A DNA stretch of 48,764 nt from Novosphingobium sp. (GCF_024642085.1 NZ_JAHEBV010000016.1:9366-58129), one strand, 5' to 3'. Shown: positions 16,464 through 25,744, numbered from the stretch's first letter. Program-made: numbers and translations. The notes: generated by a model not told the origin, from the sequence alone.

Positions 16464-16805
16464 ATGGCCAAAATCGTCATTTCCGCCCAGATCGACCTTG
16501 ATCCCGCCAAGCGCGACGAGGCCCTGCGTTCCGCGCAGCCGTGGATCGACGGCGCGCTGTCGCAGCCGGGCTGCATCCATTATGACTGGAGCGCCGACAT
16601 CAACAATCCCAGCCGCGTTAACGTGTTTGAGGAATGGGAAAGCGAGGACGCGCTCGCCAGCCATTTCGCTGGGCCGCAATATGCCGGAATGCTGGGCCAT
16701 ATCGGCCAGTCTGGCCTGATTGGCGCGGTCAGCCGCAAATATCGGGTTGACGCCGAAAGCCCGGTTTACGGTGACGACGGCAAACCGACCGAAAAGTTTG
16801 CCTAA
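16464..16805 (+). CDS. ABM-domain (antibiotic biosynthesis monooxygenase-like) protein (113 aa)
   Basis: This is a dimeric alpha-beta barrel (ferredoxin-like) protein. A-x3-I-D-L-D-P-A-K-R-D-E, then Q-P-G-C-I-H-Y-D-W-S and R-V-N-V-F-E-E-W-E-S are the family signature. Relatives include quinol monooxygenases (YgiN type) that use no cofactor, and dehydratases. A G-G-G-G-A-C-T site precedes the ATG. Its stop shares 4 bases (CTAA) with the stop of the convergent MDR gene. Possible roles are cofactor-free oxygenation or removal of a pathway quinone. Confidence 0.8.
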   Translation: MAKIVISAQIDLDPAKRDEALRSAQPWIDGALSQPGCIHYDWSADINNPSRVNVFEEWESEDALASHFAGPQYAGMLGHIGQSGLIGAVSRKYRVDAESPVYGDDGKPTEKFA

Positions 16806-17803
16806 AGCCTTAGCAGCTGCTTGCCGCGGTTTGCGCCGCTGAACAGCCGCTTGAGCGTATCAGGGGCGTTTTCGAAACCATGCTGGACGTCCTCGCGGTA
16901 GTTGAGGCGGCCATCTTTCACGAAGCCTTCCAGACGCTTGCGGATCTGCGGAAACTCAGCCGCCCAGTCGAGCACGATGAACCCGGCCATCGTGCCGCGG
17001 CGGAACACCAGATTGAAGTAGTTCTGCGGACCGGCAGGCAGGCTTCCGGTTTCGTAGCGGCTAATCCCGCCACAGATTACCACGCGCGCGCCGGTTGCGA
17101 TTTGACCGAGCATGTCGTTGAGGATTGCGCCGCCGACATTGTCGAAAATGACATCCACCCCATGCGGGCAGTGCTCCTTGATCTGTTCGCGGACATTGCC
17201 AGCTTTGTAATCAATCGCCGCGTCATAGCCGGCTTCCTTGACCAGCCAGTCGCATTTGTCGGTACCTCCAGCGATGCCGACTGCGCGGCACCCAGCGATC
17301 TTGGCCAGTTGACCGACGATCGATCCGGTCGCGCCCGCCGCGCCGGATACCAAAACCGTATCCCCGGCAACCGGCTTGCCGACCTTGAACAAACCGCAAT
17401 AAGCAGTGACGCCGGTCGTGCCGAGAACTGACAGAACTGCGGTAGGCGGAAGATCGGTTTCAATCCTGGTAAGGTCATGCCCGTCCGACACAAAATGATC
17501 GGTCCAGCCGGTAGAGCCGAATACCATGTCCCCCACGGTAAAACGCCCGCCATTGCTGGACACGACTTCGGCCACTGCGCTGCCGCGCATCACGTCACCG
17601 ATAGCCATCGGCGCGACGTAGTCGGCGATGTTTTCCATCCAGCCTTTTTGCGCAGGGTCGAACCCCAGATAGTGCGTCTTGAACAGCATTTCGCCCGAGG
17701 CCGGATCGGGCAGGGTCACTTCGGCAAAGTGGAAATCGCCTTGTTCGATCCCGCGGCCGCGCGGATGTCCGTTCAAAAGCCATTGGCGGGCGGTGGTCGG
17801 CAT
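16802..17803 (-). CDS. Zinc-free MDR family NADP-dependent oxidoreductase (333 aa)
   Basis: V-S-G-A-A-G-A-T-G-S-I-V-G-Q-L-A-K and G-I-A-G-G-T-D-K-C form the NADPH site of the LTB4 dehydrogenase/CurA group, and I-F-D-N-V-G-G is the next conserved strand. No zinc-binding cysteines are seen. The expected reaction is reduction of an alpha,beta-unsaturated ketone or aldehyde. It lies 17 bases downstream of the carotenoid cleavage oxygenase gene in the same direction, so it may reduce the enal or enone released by that cleavage. It is closely similar in layout to the genes at 3780 and 21564. Confidence 0.86.
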   Translation of the reverse strand: MPTTARQWLLNGHPRGRGIEQGDFHFAEVTLPDPASGEMLFKTHYLGFDPAQKGWMENIADYVAPMAIGDVMRGSAVAEVVSSNGGRFTVGDMVFGSTGWTDHFVSDGHDLTRIETDLPPTAVLSVLGTTGVTAYCGLFKVGKPVAGDTVLVSGAAGATGSIVGQLAKIAGCRAVGIAGGTDKCDWLVKEAGYDAAIDYKAGNVREQIKEHCPHGVDVIFDNVGGAILNDMLGQIATGARVVICGGISRYETGSLPAGPQNYFNLVFRRGTMAGFIVLDWAAEFPQIRKRLEGFVKDGRLNYREDVQHGFENAPDTLKRLFSGANRGKQLLRL

Positions 17804-17820
17804 GGGTCCAGGTCTCCGGT

Positions 17821-19275
17821 TCAGGCGGCGGTGTAGGCACCGCGATAAAGGGCGCTGTCAGCTGCATAGAAGTTGCAGTGAAAGCCGGAAGGTACGCGAA
17901 AGGGAATCTCGACTGTCGCCAGTGGCCCGGCGGAAATGCTGCGCGCGTCGAACACCGCTAGCTCACTGCCAGGTGCATTGGCACGGTGGACCAGCGTCAT
18001 GGCGTATCCATCAGCTTCGTCAGCGGCGCCAAGACGTGGGGCAAAAATCAGCTCGCCAGCAGAAGCGCCCGCGCCGAAATGGTAGATATCCTCGGTCCCG
18101 GCCGCCGTGTCGAAGCGCAGCACCGCGTCCATGCCTTCGGCGCGCCCATCACGCGATTCCAGATTGATGTTGCCAAAGGCCTGGCGTGTTGGCCGGGTCA
18201 TCAGGCGGTCATCAGGCCGGGGAAACTGGATGTCGCGATCGTTCAGGGTTTCTTCCTTGATCCAACCGCTGTTCGCCATGGGATCAATCGTCCACCGGCG
18301 CAGGCTTTGCAGGGTTTGGCCATGAGTGCGTTTTACCCCGTCCTGGTTGGGGAACAGGGCAGTGCCATTGGCGGCGGCGACATCAGCGATGATGTGGCCA
18401 TTGGCGTCTTCCCAGACATTGCATTCGTGGAACATGTGGCGCGGATCGTATTCGAACCAGAGCACGTCCTTGGCGGTTCCATTGCGCGGCATGATCGCAA
18501 TCTTGGTCGGACGATCATCGACCCACGCGGTCATCGGCCCGCCGGCCATGTAGCGATTGGGGTCGGTGTCGATCGGAATGATCGGAAAGACAACCCAGTT
18601 CTCGGTCACGAAGAAAGTATGGATAAGCGCGTGGTGCGGCACCTTGATCCGCTCGGCCTTTTTGACCGACCCGTCGGGGTTAATCACGTCATAGCGCAAT
18701 TCAGGCTCACCTGCCGGCCCGTTGATCGACGCTCCGATGTTGATCAGTTCGCCGGTAAAGTGATCAACCTTGGGGTGCGCGCTGAACGTGGTCGTGATGG
18801 TGCCGTCATAATCATGCTCGCCCAGCGTATCGAGGTTGCGCGGATCCAGTTCGACGGCCGGCGCTCCCTCCATCAGCGCGAGCACCTTGCCGCCGTGGAT
18901 GATTACGTTGGTGTTGGCGGTGTTGTAGCGCTTGCCCTGGACCGACGGGTCACACGTGAACGGGTTGCCGAAAGTTCCGAACAGGCGCTTTCCAGCAGCC
19001 CTTTCCAGTTCGAACTTATCGGTCCGGACCCAGCGGTTGCGCATCGCCACCCGCCCGTCAGCGATGTCGAAGGCATAGACCATGCCATCTCCGTCAAACC
19101 AGTGGTAGTCGCCTTCACGCGGCGGATAGAGCGGTTCTGGCCCGTTGCGCAGAAATATCCCGGCCAGATCGCGCGGCAGTTCTCCGCGCACGATCAGGTC
19201 TGGCGCATCGGCCTCAAACCTTTGGGGGGCGTGGTGTCCGCTCAGGAACGGGTGATCGAAAAAGGGTTCGGCCAT
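17821..19275 (-). CDS. Carotenoid cleavage oxygenase / lignostilbene dioxygenase family (484 aa)
   Basis: This RPE65-family non-heme iron dioxygenase cleaves a conjugated C=C bond into two carbonyls. The four iron His are visible in their family contexts: H167 (S-A-H-P-K), H219 (L-I-H-T-F-F-V-T-E-N), H283 (F-H-E-C-N-V-W-E-D) and H466 (G-F-H-C-N-F). The N-terminal R-N-G-P-E-P and F-D-G-D-G-M-V-Y motifs are complete, and length is normal. G-G-A-G precedes the start. It is followed by an MDR reductase and is divergent from the molybdopterin enzyme at 19396. Sphingomonads use such enzymes on stilbenes and carotenoids; the substrate here may be an apocarotenoid, a stilbenoid or an alkenyl intermediate. 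Confidence 0.9.
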   Translation of the reverse strand: MAEPFFDHPFLSGHHAPQRFEADAPDLIVRGELPRDLAGIFLRNGPEPLYPPREGDYHWFDGDGMVYAFDIADGRVAMRNRWVRTDKFELERAAGKRLFGTFGNPFTCDPSVQGKRYNTANTNVIIHGGKVLALMEGAPAVELDPRNLDTLGEHDYDGTITTTFSAHPKVDHFTGELINIGASINGPAGEPELRYDVINPDGSVKKAERIKVPHHALIHTFFVTENWVVFPIIPIDTDPNRYMAGGPMTAWVDDRPTKIAIMPRNGTAKDVLWFEYDPRHMFHECNVWEDANGHIIADVAAANGTALFPNQDGVKRTHGQTLQSLRRWTIDPMANSGWIKEETLNDRDIQFPRPDDRLMTRPTRQAFGNINLESRDGRAEGMDAVLRFDTAAGTEDIYHFGAGASAGELIFAPRLGAADEADGYAMTLVHRANAPGSELAVFDARSISAGPLATVEIPFRVPSGFHCNFYAADSALYRGAYTAA

Positions 19276-19395
19276 GGTTTTTCTGCTCCACAGGCCTAGT
19301 GCAGCAAGGACGGCGGCGCTTCAGCTAGCAAAAGTAAGCGGCGAGCTTCGCGCGCGCAGGGGCCATAAGGGGGATGGACGCTAGAGGAGCTTGCT

Positions 19396-21540
19396 ATGGC
19401 CGTCGCCACACACAAGACATTCTGCCGGTTCTGCCACGCCAACTGCGCGATGCTGGTTGACGTCGAAGATGGCCGGGTGAAGGCCGTGCGCGGCGATCCC
19501 GATGATCCAGAATATGGCGGCTACACCTGCATGAAGGGGCGTGAACTGCCGGATTCGCACAATGCTGCGCACCGGCTGCACCATTCGTTGGTACGCAGCG
19601 CCGAGGGAGACTTCCGCCAGACCCTCATGTCAGATGCGCTGGCCGGCGTTTCGGGCGAATTGCGCCGGATTATCGACACCTACGGTCCCGACAGCGTTGC
19701 CGTGTTTATGGGATCAGGGGGTTATCAGAACAGCGCTGCATGGGCTGCGTCCTATAGTTTTGCCCAAGCGGTGGGCACAAAACACTTCTTCACCTCGGTC
19801 ACACTTGACCAGCCGGCAAAGGTTTTCACCACGGCACGCTATGGCAAGTGGGAAGGGGGGGTAAACAACTTCTCCGAAGCCGACGTCGCCCTGTTCATCG
19901 GCAACAACCCAATCGTGTCGCACTACGCGCCGGTTGGGGGTGTGCCGCCGTTCAGTCCGTCCAAGCGCATTCGTGACCGCAAAAAAGACGGCCTTAAACT
20001 GATTGTAGCCGATCCGCGCCTGGCCGAGGTCGGACAACTTGCCGACATCTACCTGCCGGTCAAACCGGGTGAGGATCCTGCACTGCTGGCGGGCATGCTC
20101 AATGTGATCATTTCTGAAGAACTATACGACCGTAATTTCGTAGCAGCGCACGTCGACGGGTTCGAGGACCTCAAGACGGCAGTGCAGGCTTTTCCGCCTG
20201 CAACAGCAGCCGAGCGAGCGGGCGTCGAAAAGGATGATCTGGTCCGTGCCGCGCGAATGTTCGCGAGCGGGTCTAAAGGGTGCGCTGTCACCGGGACCGG
20301 GCCCGAAATGGCAGGCAACGGCACACTGACCGAATACCTAGCCACCGCGCTCAACACCATCTGTGCTCGTTTCAAGCAGGAGGGCGAAAAGGCCAGCGCA
20401 CCGCGCGTGTTCACGTCTCCGCGTGCACCCACGCGCGCCCAGGTCGCCGATCCCGTCGCCATGTATGGCGCACCCGGGATGGCCAAAAGCCGGTTCCGCG
20501 GGCTTGGACAGCTTGGCTTTGAAATGCCCTGCAACGTCATGGCCGATGAAATCCTGACTCCAGGACCAGGACAAATTCGTGCGCTCATTTCGGTGGGCGG
20601 CAATCCAGAGGTCGGTTTTCCTAACCAGCTCAAGATGCGCCGTGCGCTCGACGATCTGGAGCTGTTCGTCCAGGTCGATCCGTGGATGAGCGCCAGCGCA
20701 AAGCGCGCCGATGTGGTTCTGGCGCCCAAGCAGTGCCTGGAGCGCGAAGACATCACTAACCTTTCTGAATGGTGGCATGAACGCGCCTATGCCCGCTACG
20801 CCGAAGCCGTGGCCGAGGCGCCGGGCGACGTAATCGACGAATACGAAATGTTCTGGCACCTTGCCAAACATCTTGGTTTGCAGATGGAGCTTGCTGGCGG
20901 ACCGCTGCCGATGGATGGCGATGCTCCGCCACCCAAACAGGTTTTTCTGGACCTGATGACCGAAGGTTGCCTGGTGCCGCCCAGTCAGGTGCGCGAAGAT
21001 GCACGCAAGGCCGGAGGGGCGGCGGTGATCTACGACGATTTGCACCCGTTGATCGAGGCTGGCGATGCCGATGGCAGCAACCGGTTCGATCTGGCGGCAG
21101 GTGACATGCCGAAGCATCTGGAAAAATACAGTGCCGATGCCGCTCGAGCCGCCGGGTTTGATTTCCGGCTGATCTCGCGCCGGTCAAAACACCGCTTCAA
21201 CTCCATCGGCCAGCCGCTCAAGAACCTGGGGCAAAAGGTCACCACCAACCCGGCCTATATTCACCCAGTAGACATGGCCAACCATGGGCTGAAGGATGGT
21301 GACATCATTGCGATCTCCTCGGCCCACGCAACTATCCACGGTGTTGCCGAAGCCAGTGACCGGGTCCGCCGCGGACTGATCTCGATGGCGCACGCCTTTG
21401 GCGACAGCGAGGCAGGCAAGCACAATGTGCGCGAGGTAGGCGGGTCGACCAACCGGTTGACAAGCGACGAAGTTGACTTCGATCCAGTGACAGGCATGGC
21501 TTTGCAAAGCGCGATCCCGGTACGGATCGCTGCTGCCTGA
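19396..21540 (+). CDS. Molybdopterin-dependent oxidoreductase, DMSO reductase family (714 aa)
   Basis: An N-terminal [4Fe-4S] motif C10-x2-C13-x3-C17-x27-C45 is followed by the molybdopterin domains: G-N-N-P near 205, then V-G-G-N-P-E-V near 400 for guanine dinucleotide binding, and a C-terminal M-x-dinucleotide-binding beta barrel. In the region where formate dehydrogenases carry Cys or Sec, I see T-L-D-Q-P (136-140) without Cys, so the Mo ligand may differ. There is no Tat signal, so it is cytoplasmic, and no electron-transfer subunit lies beside it. It heads the run 19396-30039, 23 bases before an MDR reductase. It could hydroxylate, dehydrogenate or reduce a pathway compound. Confidence 0.85.
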   Translation: MAVATHKTFCRFCHANCAMLVDVEDGRVKAVRGDPDDPEYGGYTCMKGRELPDSHNAAHRLHHSLVRSAEGDFRQTLMSDALAGVSGELRRIIDTYGPDSVAVFMGSGGYQNSAAWAASYSFAQAVGTKHFFTSVTLDQPAKVFTTARYGKWEGGVNNFSEADVALFIGNNPIVSHYAPVGGVPPFSPSKRIRDRKKDGLKLIVADPRLAEVGQLADIYLPVKPGEDPALLAGMLNVIISEELYDRNFVAAHVDGFEDLKTAVQAFPPATAAERAGVEKDDLVRAARMFASGSKGCAVTGTGPEMAGNGTLTEYLATALNTICARFKQEGEKASAPRVFTSPRAPTRAQVADPVAMYGAPGMAKSRFRGLGQLGFEMPCNVMADEILTPGPGQIRALISVGGNPEVGFPNQLKMRRALDDLELFVQVDPWMSASAKRADVVLAPKQCLEREDITNLSEWWHERAYARYAEAVAEAPGDVIDEYEMFWHLAKHLGLQMELAGGPLPMDGDAPPPKQVFLDLMTEGCLVPPSQVREDARKAGGAAVIYDDLHPLIEAGDADGSNRFDLAAGDMPKHLEKYSADAARAAGFDFRLISRRSKHRFNSIGQPLKNLGQKVTTNPAYIHPVDMANHGLKDGDIIAISSAHATIHGVAEASDRVRRGLISMAHAFGDSEAGKHNVREVGGSTNRLTSDEVDFDPVTGMALQSAIPVRIAAA

Positions 21541-21563
21541 CGGCAAAAGAAAGAAACGAGATT

Positions 21564-22577
21564 ATGCTGACTAACCGCCGGTTTCTGCTCCGCCGCCGAC
21601 CCCAGGGTGAGCCTGTGCCTGACGATTTCGAGCTGGTCAGCGAGGCGCTGCCCGTGTTGGACGAAGGGCAGTTTTTGGTTCGTAACCATTATGCCTCGCT
21701 TGATCCAGCCATGCGCGGCTGGATGGACGATCTTGACAGCTACATGCCGCCGATTCCGCTCGACGCAGCCGTGCGCGCCAGCACGATAGGTGTAGTCGAA
21801 GAAAGTCGGGCCGAAGGTTTTGCCAAGGGTCAATGGGTCATGGGACTTAATGCGCTGGAGGACTATTCGGTCTGCGCGGCGGGCGGCTTTACCCAACCGA
21901 TCGATCCGGGCCTGGTGCCCAGCGTTACCAATTACCTGTCGCTGTTCGGCGCGGTTGGGATGACCGCCTATTTCGGCCTGTTCGACGTGTGCGAACCCAA
22001 GCCGGGCGATACCGTGCTGGTTACCGGCGCGGCTGGCGCGGTTGGATCGATCGTCGGCCAGCTCGCCAAGCTCCACGGTTGCCACGTGATCGGGATTGCC
22101 GGGGGCGAGGCCAAGTGCGCGCGGCTGACCCAGCGGTACAAGTTTGACGCAGCAATCGACTATAGGGGCAAGGACGAGGCAGCGCTGACCGCCGCCATTG
22201 CCGCTGCTGCGCCAGGCGGAGTGGATGTGATTTTCGAAAACGTCGGCGGGATCATTCTCGATGCCGGGTTGATGAACCTCAACATGCACGCAAGGGTCGG
22301 GCTGTGCGGGTTGATCAGCGAGTACAATAGCACAGAGCGGGTCGGAGCCCGAAACCTATGGCGCCTGATCGTAAAGCGCGCGTCGATCCGCGGGTTGCTC
22401 GTGGCGGACTACGTCGCCCGGTTCGGCGAAGGCGCGGCGCAGATGGGCCAGTGGGCTGCACAAGGCAAGATCGTAGTCGACGAGCATGTCGATGAGGGCC
22501 TTGAGAACACCTATGCCGCATTCATGCGGCTGTTCAGCGGGTCGAACCAGGGCAAGATGATCCTCAAGATCGCCTGA
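21564..22577 (+). CDS. Zinc-free MDR family NADP-dependent oxidoreductase (337 aa)
   Basis: This is the third LTB4-dehydrogenase/CurA-type reductase of the window. V-T-G-A-A-G-A-V-G-S-I-V-G-Q and G-I-A-G-G-E-A-K-C form the NADPH pocket, and the N-terminal N-H-Y-A-S-L-D-P-A-M-R-G-W-M is the family substrate-loop signature. The stop and the next ATG share one base (TGATG), coupling it to a ThuA-domain gene. It probably saturates a conjugated C=C in a pathway intermediate. Confidence 0.87.
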   Translation: MLTNRRFLLRRRPQGEPVPDDFELVSEALPVLDEGQFLVRNHYASLDPAMRGWMDDLDSYMPPIPLDAAVRASTIGVVEESRAEGFAKGQWVMGLNALEDYSVCAAGGFTQPIDPGLVPSVTNYLSLFGAVGMTAYFGLFDVCEPKPGDTVLVTGAAGAVGSIVGQLAKLHGCHVIGIAGGEAKCARLTQRYKFDAAIDYRGKDEAALTAAIAAAAPGGVDVIFENVGGIILDAGLMNLNMHARVGLCGLISEYNSTERVGARNLWRLIVKRASIRGLLVADYVARFGEGAAQMGQWAAQGKIVVDEHVDEGLENTYAAFMRLFSGSNQGKMILKIA

Positions 22578-23350
22578 TGGGCCAGGATCTGCTGGTTCTG
22601 TCGGGCGGACACCCTTACGATGAAGCGGCGTGGGATGCTTTTCTTGGCGCGCTCGACAGCTGGAATGTGACTCATCTCGTCCACCCGGAAGCTGAGCGTT
22701 TGGTCGGAGAAGGGCGCGCGGCAGGCGCGGACGCCATGCTGTTCTATGACATGGCGGGCTTCGACTTTTCCGATGGCGGCTTGGCAAGCCGCCCGCCAAG
22801 CGAAGCTTTCAAACAGGCAATCCTTGCGCGCTTTGCCGCCGGCCGCGGTGCAGTAGTAATGCATCACGCACTGGCCGGATGGGCTGACTGGCCGGAATGG
22901 GCAGAACTGCTGGGCGGGCGGTTCCTGTACCAGCCGGGCCAATTGCGGGGCAATGCGGTGCTTGATTCGGGCTATCGCCACGATGTCCAATACCAGGCAA
23001 CGGTAGTGGCAGACCATCCAGTCACCCGCGGTGTGCCAGCAAACTTTTCAGTCACCGACGAGCTATATCTGGCCGAGGTATTCGAAGGTCAGATTTTTCC
23101 GCTTGTCAGGGCCGATCATGCGTTTGTGGCGGAAGGTTTCTTTTCTGCCGCAGCGGCAGTTTCCGGACGAATGTTTGACAATCAGCGTTGGGACCATCCG
23201 CCGGGCAGCAATTGCGTTGCTTGGGCCAAACGCGCCGGTAACGCCGACCTGGTTTATCTGCAATTCGGCGATGGACCGCAAGCGTACCAAAACCCGGCCA
23301 TACGCAGACTGTTGGCCAACGCGCTGAACTTTACGGCAGCCGGTTCCTAA
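22577..23350 (+). CDS. ThuA domain-containing protein (257 aa)
   Basis: This is a ThuA-like glutamine-amidotransferase-fold protein. G-G-x2-Y-D at the start, V-V-M-H-H-A-L-A-G-W-x2-W at the nucleophile-elbow position, L-L-G-G-R-F, and D-E-L-Y-L are conserved features. ThuA was named in rhizobial trehalose use, but its reaction is not established. Here it lies between an MDR reductase (1-base overlap) and a P450, with no sugar genes nearby. A second, shorter-motif copy is at 28071-28826. The elbow Cys of true amidotransferases is absent (His-His instead), so no amidotransferase activity is expected. Confidence 0.8.
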   Translation: MGQDLLVLSGGHPYDEAAWDAFLGALDSWNVTHLVHPEAERLVGEGRAAGADAMLFYDMAGFDFSDGGLASRPPSEAFKQAILARFAAGRGAVVMHHALAGWADWPEWAELLGGRFLYQPGQLRGNAVLDSGYRHDVQYQATVVADHPVTRGVPANFSVTDELYLAEVFEGQIFPLVRADHAFVAEGFFSAAAAVSGRMFDNQRWDHPPGSNCVAWAKRAGNADLVYLQFGDGPQAYQNPAIRRLLANALNFTAAGS

Positions 23351-23426
23351 CAAAATCACGCATCGCGCCGACGCATACTGCGGGACTAGAAGCAGGCGTG
23401 CAAAGTTGCCCCTCGGAGAATGCTGA

Positions 23427-24659
23427 ATGAACGAGCAGACGCATATGTTTGCCAAGGAAACGCTGATGAACCCCTTCGCGCATTACAGCGCAATGCACGA
23501 GGGCGGGGTGGCGATCCAGCATCTCCCGGAAATGAACACCTACGTCGTTTACAGCTATGAACTGTGTTCCGAAGCTACCGGCCGGGTTGACGTGTTCTCT
23601 AATGATTTCAGCTCGCTGATGGGTACGACCGACCCCGAGATTGATGCCATTCTGGCCGAAGGCTGGGACAACCCGTCAACCTTGCTGACCGTCGATGCGC
23701 CGATCCACACCCGCAATCGCAAGCTGGTAAACCTGGCTTTTTCCGCGCCGCGCGTGAACGCGATTGAACAGGACATGCGGGCCAAATCGATTGAATTGAT
23801 CGAATCGTTGGCCGATGCCGGGGAGTGCGAGTTTGTCGAAGCCTTCGCGATTCCACTACCAGTGGCGATGATTGCGCAGCAGATCGGGCTCGATAACGAT
23901 CCCAAGCAGGTCAAGTACTGGTCCGACTGCGCAGTTGACCGCTTCAGTCAGATGGTTGACCGCGAACGCGAGCTGGAATGCGCGCGCAGCTTTGTCGAAT
24001 ACCAGCAATACATGAAGGCTAAGATTGATGATCGCCGCGCCAATGGCGGAGATGATCTGTTGACCGACCTGGTCGAAGCTCGCGCTGATGGTGAATCGCT
24101 GACCGACGAAGAAATCATGTCGATCATGCAGCAGTTCATGGTCGCCGGGAACGAGACCACCACCTCGACCATTGCCGGAGCCTTGCTGCAGCTGATCCGC
24201 AATCCTGACCAGATGGCCAAGGCCAGGGCGGCAGCCGGCGGTCGCGATCCCAAGACCATCGTCAACCTGGTTGAAGAAGCACTGCGCTATGAGACCCCTA
24301 GCGCCGGAATGTGGCGGATCGTGCAGGCTGACACAGAATTGGGCGGGGTAAAAATCCCGCAAGGTTCGACGCTTCAACTTCGCTATGCCGCTGCCAATCG
24401 CGATCCGGCGAAATTTCCCGATCCTGACAAGTTCGACATCGAACGCACCAATGCGCGCACCCATCTGGCCTTTGGCAAAGGACCGCACATGTGTGTTGGC
24501 AACATGCTGAGCCGCAAGGAAATGTTCGTTGCCTTTGACGAATTGCTCGACCGACTGGACAATTTCGCCATTGCCGACGAGGCCGGGATCGCCGTCCTGC
24601 CCAACATCCTGCTGCGCGGTGTAACCCGGCTGCCGATTAGCTACACGAGGGCATCGTGA
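23427..24659 (+). CDS. Cytochrome P450, class I soluble (410 aa)
   Basis: The I-helix is A240-G-N-E-T-T, ExxR is E284-A-L-R287, and the heme loop is F-G-K-G-P-H-M-C356-V-G. The protein is soluble, of normal length, and distant from the P450 at 9977. The following acyl-CoA dehydrogenase overlaps its stop (GTGA). Placement among CoA-thioester beta-oxidation genes suits terminal oxidation of an aliphatic side chain, as CYP125/CYP142 do for cholesterol in actinobacteria, although no orthology is claimed. No ferredoxin is nearby. Confidence 0.9.
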   Translation: MNEQTHMFAKETLMNPFAHYSAMHEGGVAIQHLPEMNTYVVYSYELCSEATGRVDVFSNDFSSLMGTTDPEIDAILAEGWDNPSTLLTVDAPIHTRNRKLVNLAFSAPRVNAIEQDMRAKSIELIESLADAGECEFVEAFAIPLPVAMIAQQIGLDNDPKQVKYWSDCAVDRFSQMVDRERELECARSFVEYQQYMKAKIDDRRANGGDDLLTDLVEARADGESLTDEEIMSIMQQFMVAGNETTTSTIAGALLQLIRNPDQMAKARAAAGGRDPKTIVNLVEEALRYETPSAGMWRIVQADTELGGVKIPQGSTLQLRYAAANRDPAKFPDPDKFDIERTNARTHLAFGKGPHMCVGNMLSRKEMFVAFDELLDRLDNFAIADEAGIAVLPNILLRGVTRLPISYTRAS

Positions 24660-25744
24660 ACTTCGACTTTAGCGAGGAGCAGGAGCTGTTTCGCAGCTCG
24701 GTCGAACGCTTTGCCGGAGACCTGGATGCGCCCAAACGCTGGGCCTTGCGTAAGAATACCGGCGGCTATGACCGCGGCCGCTGGCAGATCATGGCGGAAC
24801 TGGGCTTGCTCGCGCTGGCCGCCCCGGCGCGATTTGACGGATTGGACGGTGAGGCAATCGATCTGGCCGTGGTAGGCGAGGCGCTTGGCAAGGCAATTGC
24901 GCCCGACCCCTGGCTGGAAAACGGCGTACTACCGGTCCGTCTGCTGGCCTTGGCTGGAGCCAGTAAGGCGGTCAATGGCGCCATGGCCGGGACCGCTATC
25001 TATGCGGCGGCGCTGGCTGAACGGCAGGGGCGCTATACCCTTGCGCCGCACCAGACCAAAGCAGTGGCTAGCGCTGATGGATATGTGCTGAGCGGCGAAA
25101 AAACGTTCGTTCTGGGCGGCGCGCTGGCTGACCGGCTGATCGTTTCGGCAGATTTGGCGGGGGAGGTAGCGGTGTTTTTGGTCGACGCCGCACAGGCCGG
25201 AGTTGACGCCCGCCACTACCGAATTGTGGATGGCAGTCTGGCTAGTGAAATCAAGTTCCTCGACGTGGCGCTGGCCAAGGATCAGCGGCTCGCGCTGGGA
25301 TTGGCTGATCTTGAAATTACGGCGGCTGATGTGCGGCTTCAGGCGGCGGCTGAAATGCTCGGACTGGCCCAGCGACTGTTCGATGACACGCTTGATTACG
25401 TCAAACAGCGACAGCAGTTCGGGGTGCCAATCGGCACGTTCCAGGTTATCCAGCACCGCCTTGTCGAATGCTATGCCAAGCTGGAGCAGGCGCGATCGAT
25501 GCTCTACCGCGCTGCCCTGACCAACCGAGACAACGTAGCCGAATGGCGCCGAGCTGCAGCCGGGGCCAAGGCGTTTGTTGGCGATGTTGCCGGGCATATC
25601 GCGCGCGAGGCGGTCCAACTCCACGGCGGCATGGGGATCACCGAGGAACTGTTGATCGGCCACGCGATGAAGCGGGTGCTGCTGCTATCCAGCTTTCTGG
25701 GCGATAGCGATGCCGCACTGGTTGACTATGCGGTGGCTGCGTGA
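24656..25744 (+). CDS. Acyl-CoA dehydrogenase, smaller subunit type (362 aa)
   Basis: The ACAD fold runs from F-S-E-E-Q-E-L-F-R through Y-V-L-S-G-E-K-T-F-V and R-Q-Q-F-G-V-P-I-G-T-F-Q-V-I-Q-H to Q-L-H-G-G-M-G-I-T-E-E. The last segment retains a Glu at the usual catalytic place. Steroid side-chain ACADs in actinobacteria and Pseudomonas are heteromers of a shorter and a longer polypeptide; this 362-residue protein and the 402-residue one at 28831 fit that pattern. The start is GTG, overlapping the P450 stop. It introduces the alpha-beta double bond into an acyl-CoA and passes electrons to ETF. Confidence 0.86.
   Translation: MNFDFSEEQELFRSSVERFAGDLDAPKRWALRKNTGGYDRGRWQIMAELGLLALAAPARFDGLDGEAIDLAVVGEALGKAIAPDPWLENGVLPVRLLALAGASKAVNGAMAGTAIYAAALAERQGRYTLAPHQTKAVASADGYVLSGEKTFVLGGALADRLIVSADLAGEVAVFLVDAAQAGVDARHYRIVDGSLASEIKFLDVALAKDQRLALGLADLEITAADVRLQAAAEMLGLAQRLFDDTLDYVKQRQQFGVPIGTFQVIQHRLVECYAKLEQARSMLYRAALTNRDNVAEWRRAAAGAKAFVGDVAGHIAREAVQLHGGMGITEELLIGHAMKRVLLLSSFLGDSDAALVDYAVAA

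Noticed and set aside
17986..19299. A 437-codon open frame on the plus strand opposite the carotenoid cleavage oxygenase
   Set aside because: It is antisense to a gene with all four iron His and a full family pattern. The long open frame is an effect of high GC, and its product resembles no family.
21261..22289. A 342-codon minus-strand frame opposite the molybdopterin and MDR genes
   Set aside because: It spans the boundary of two well-supported genes and has no recognisable motif.
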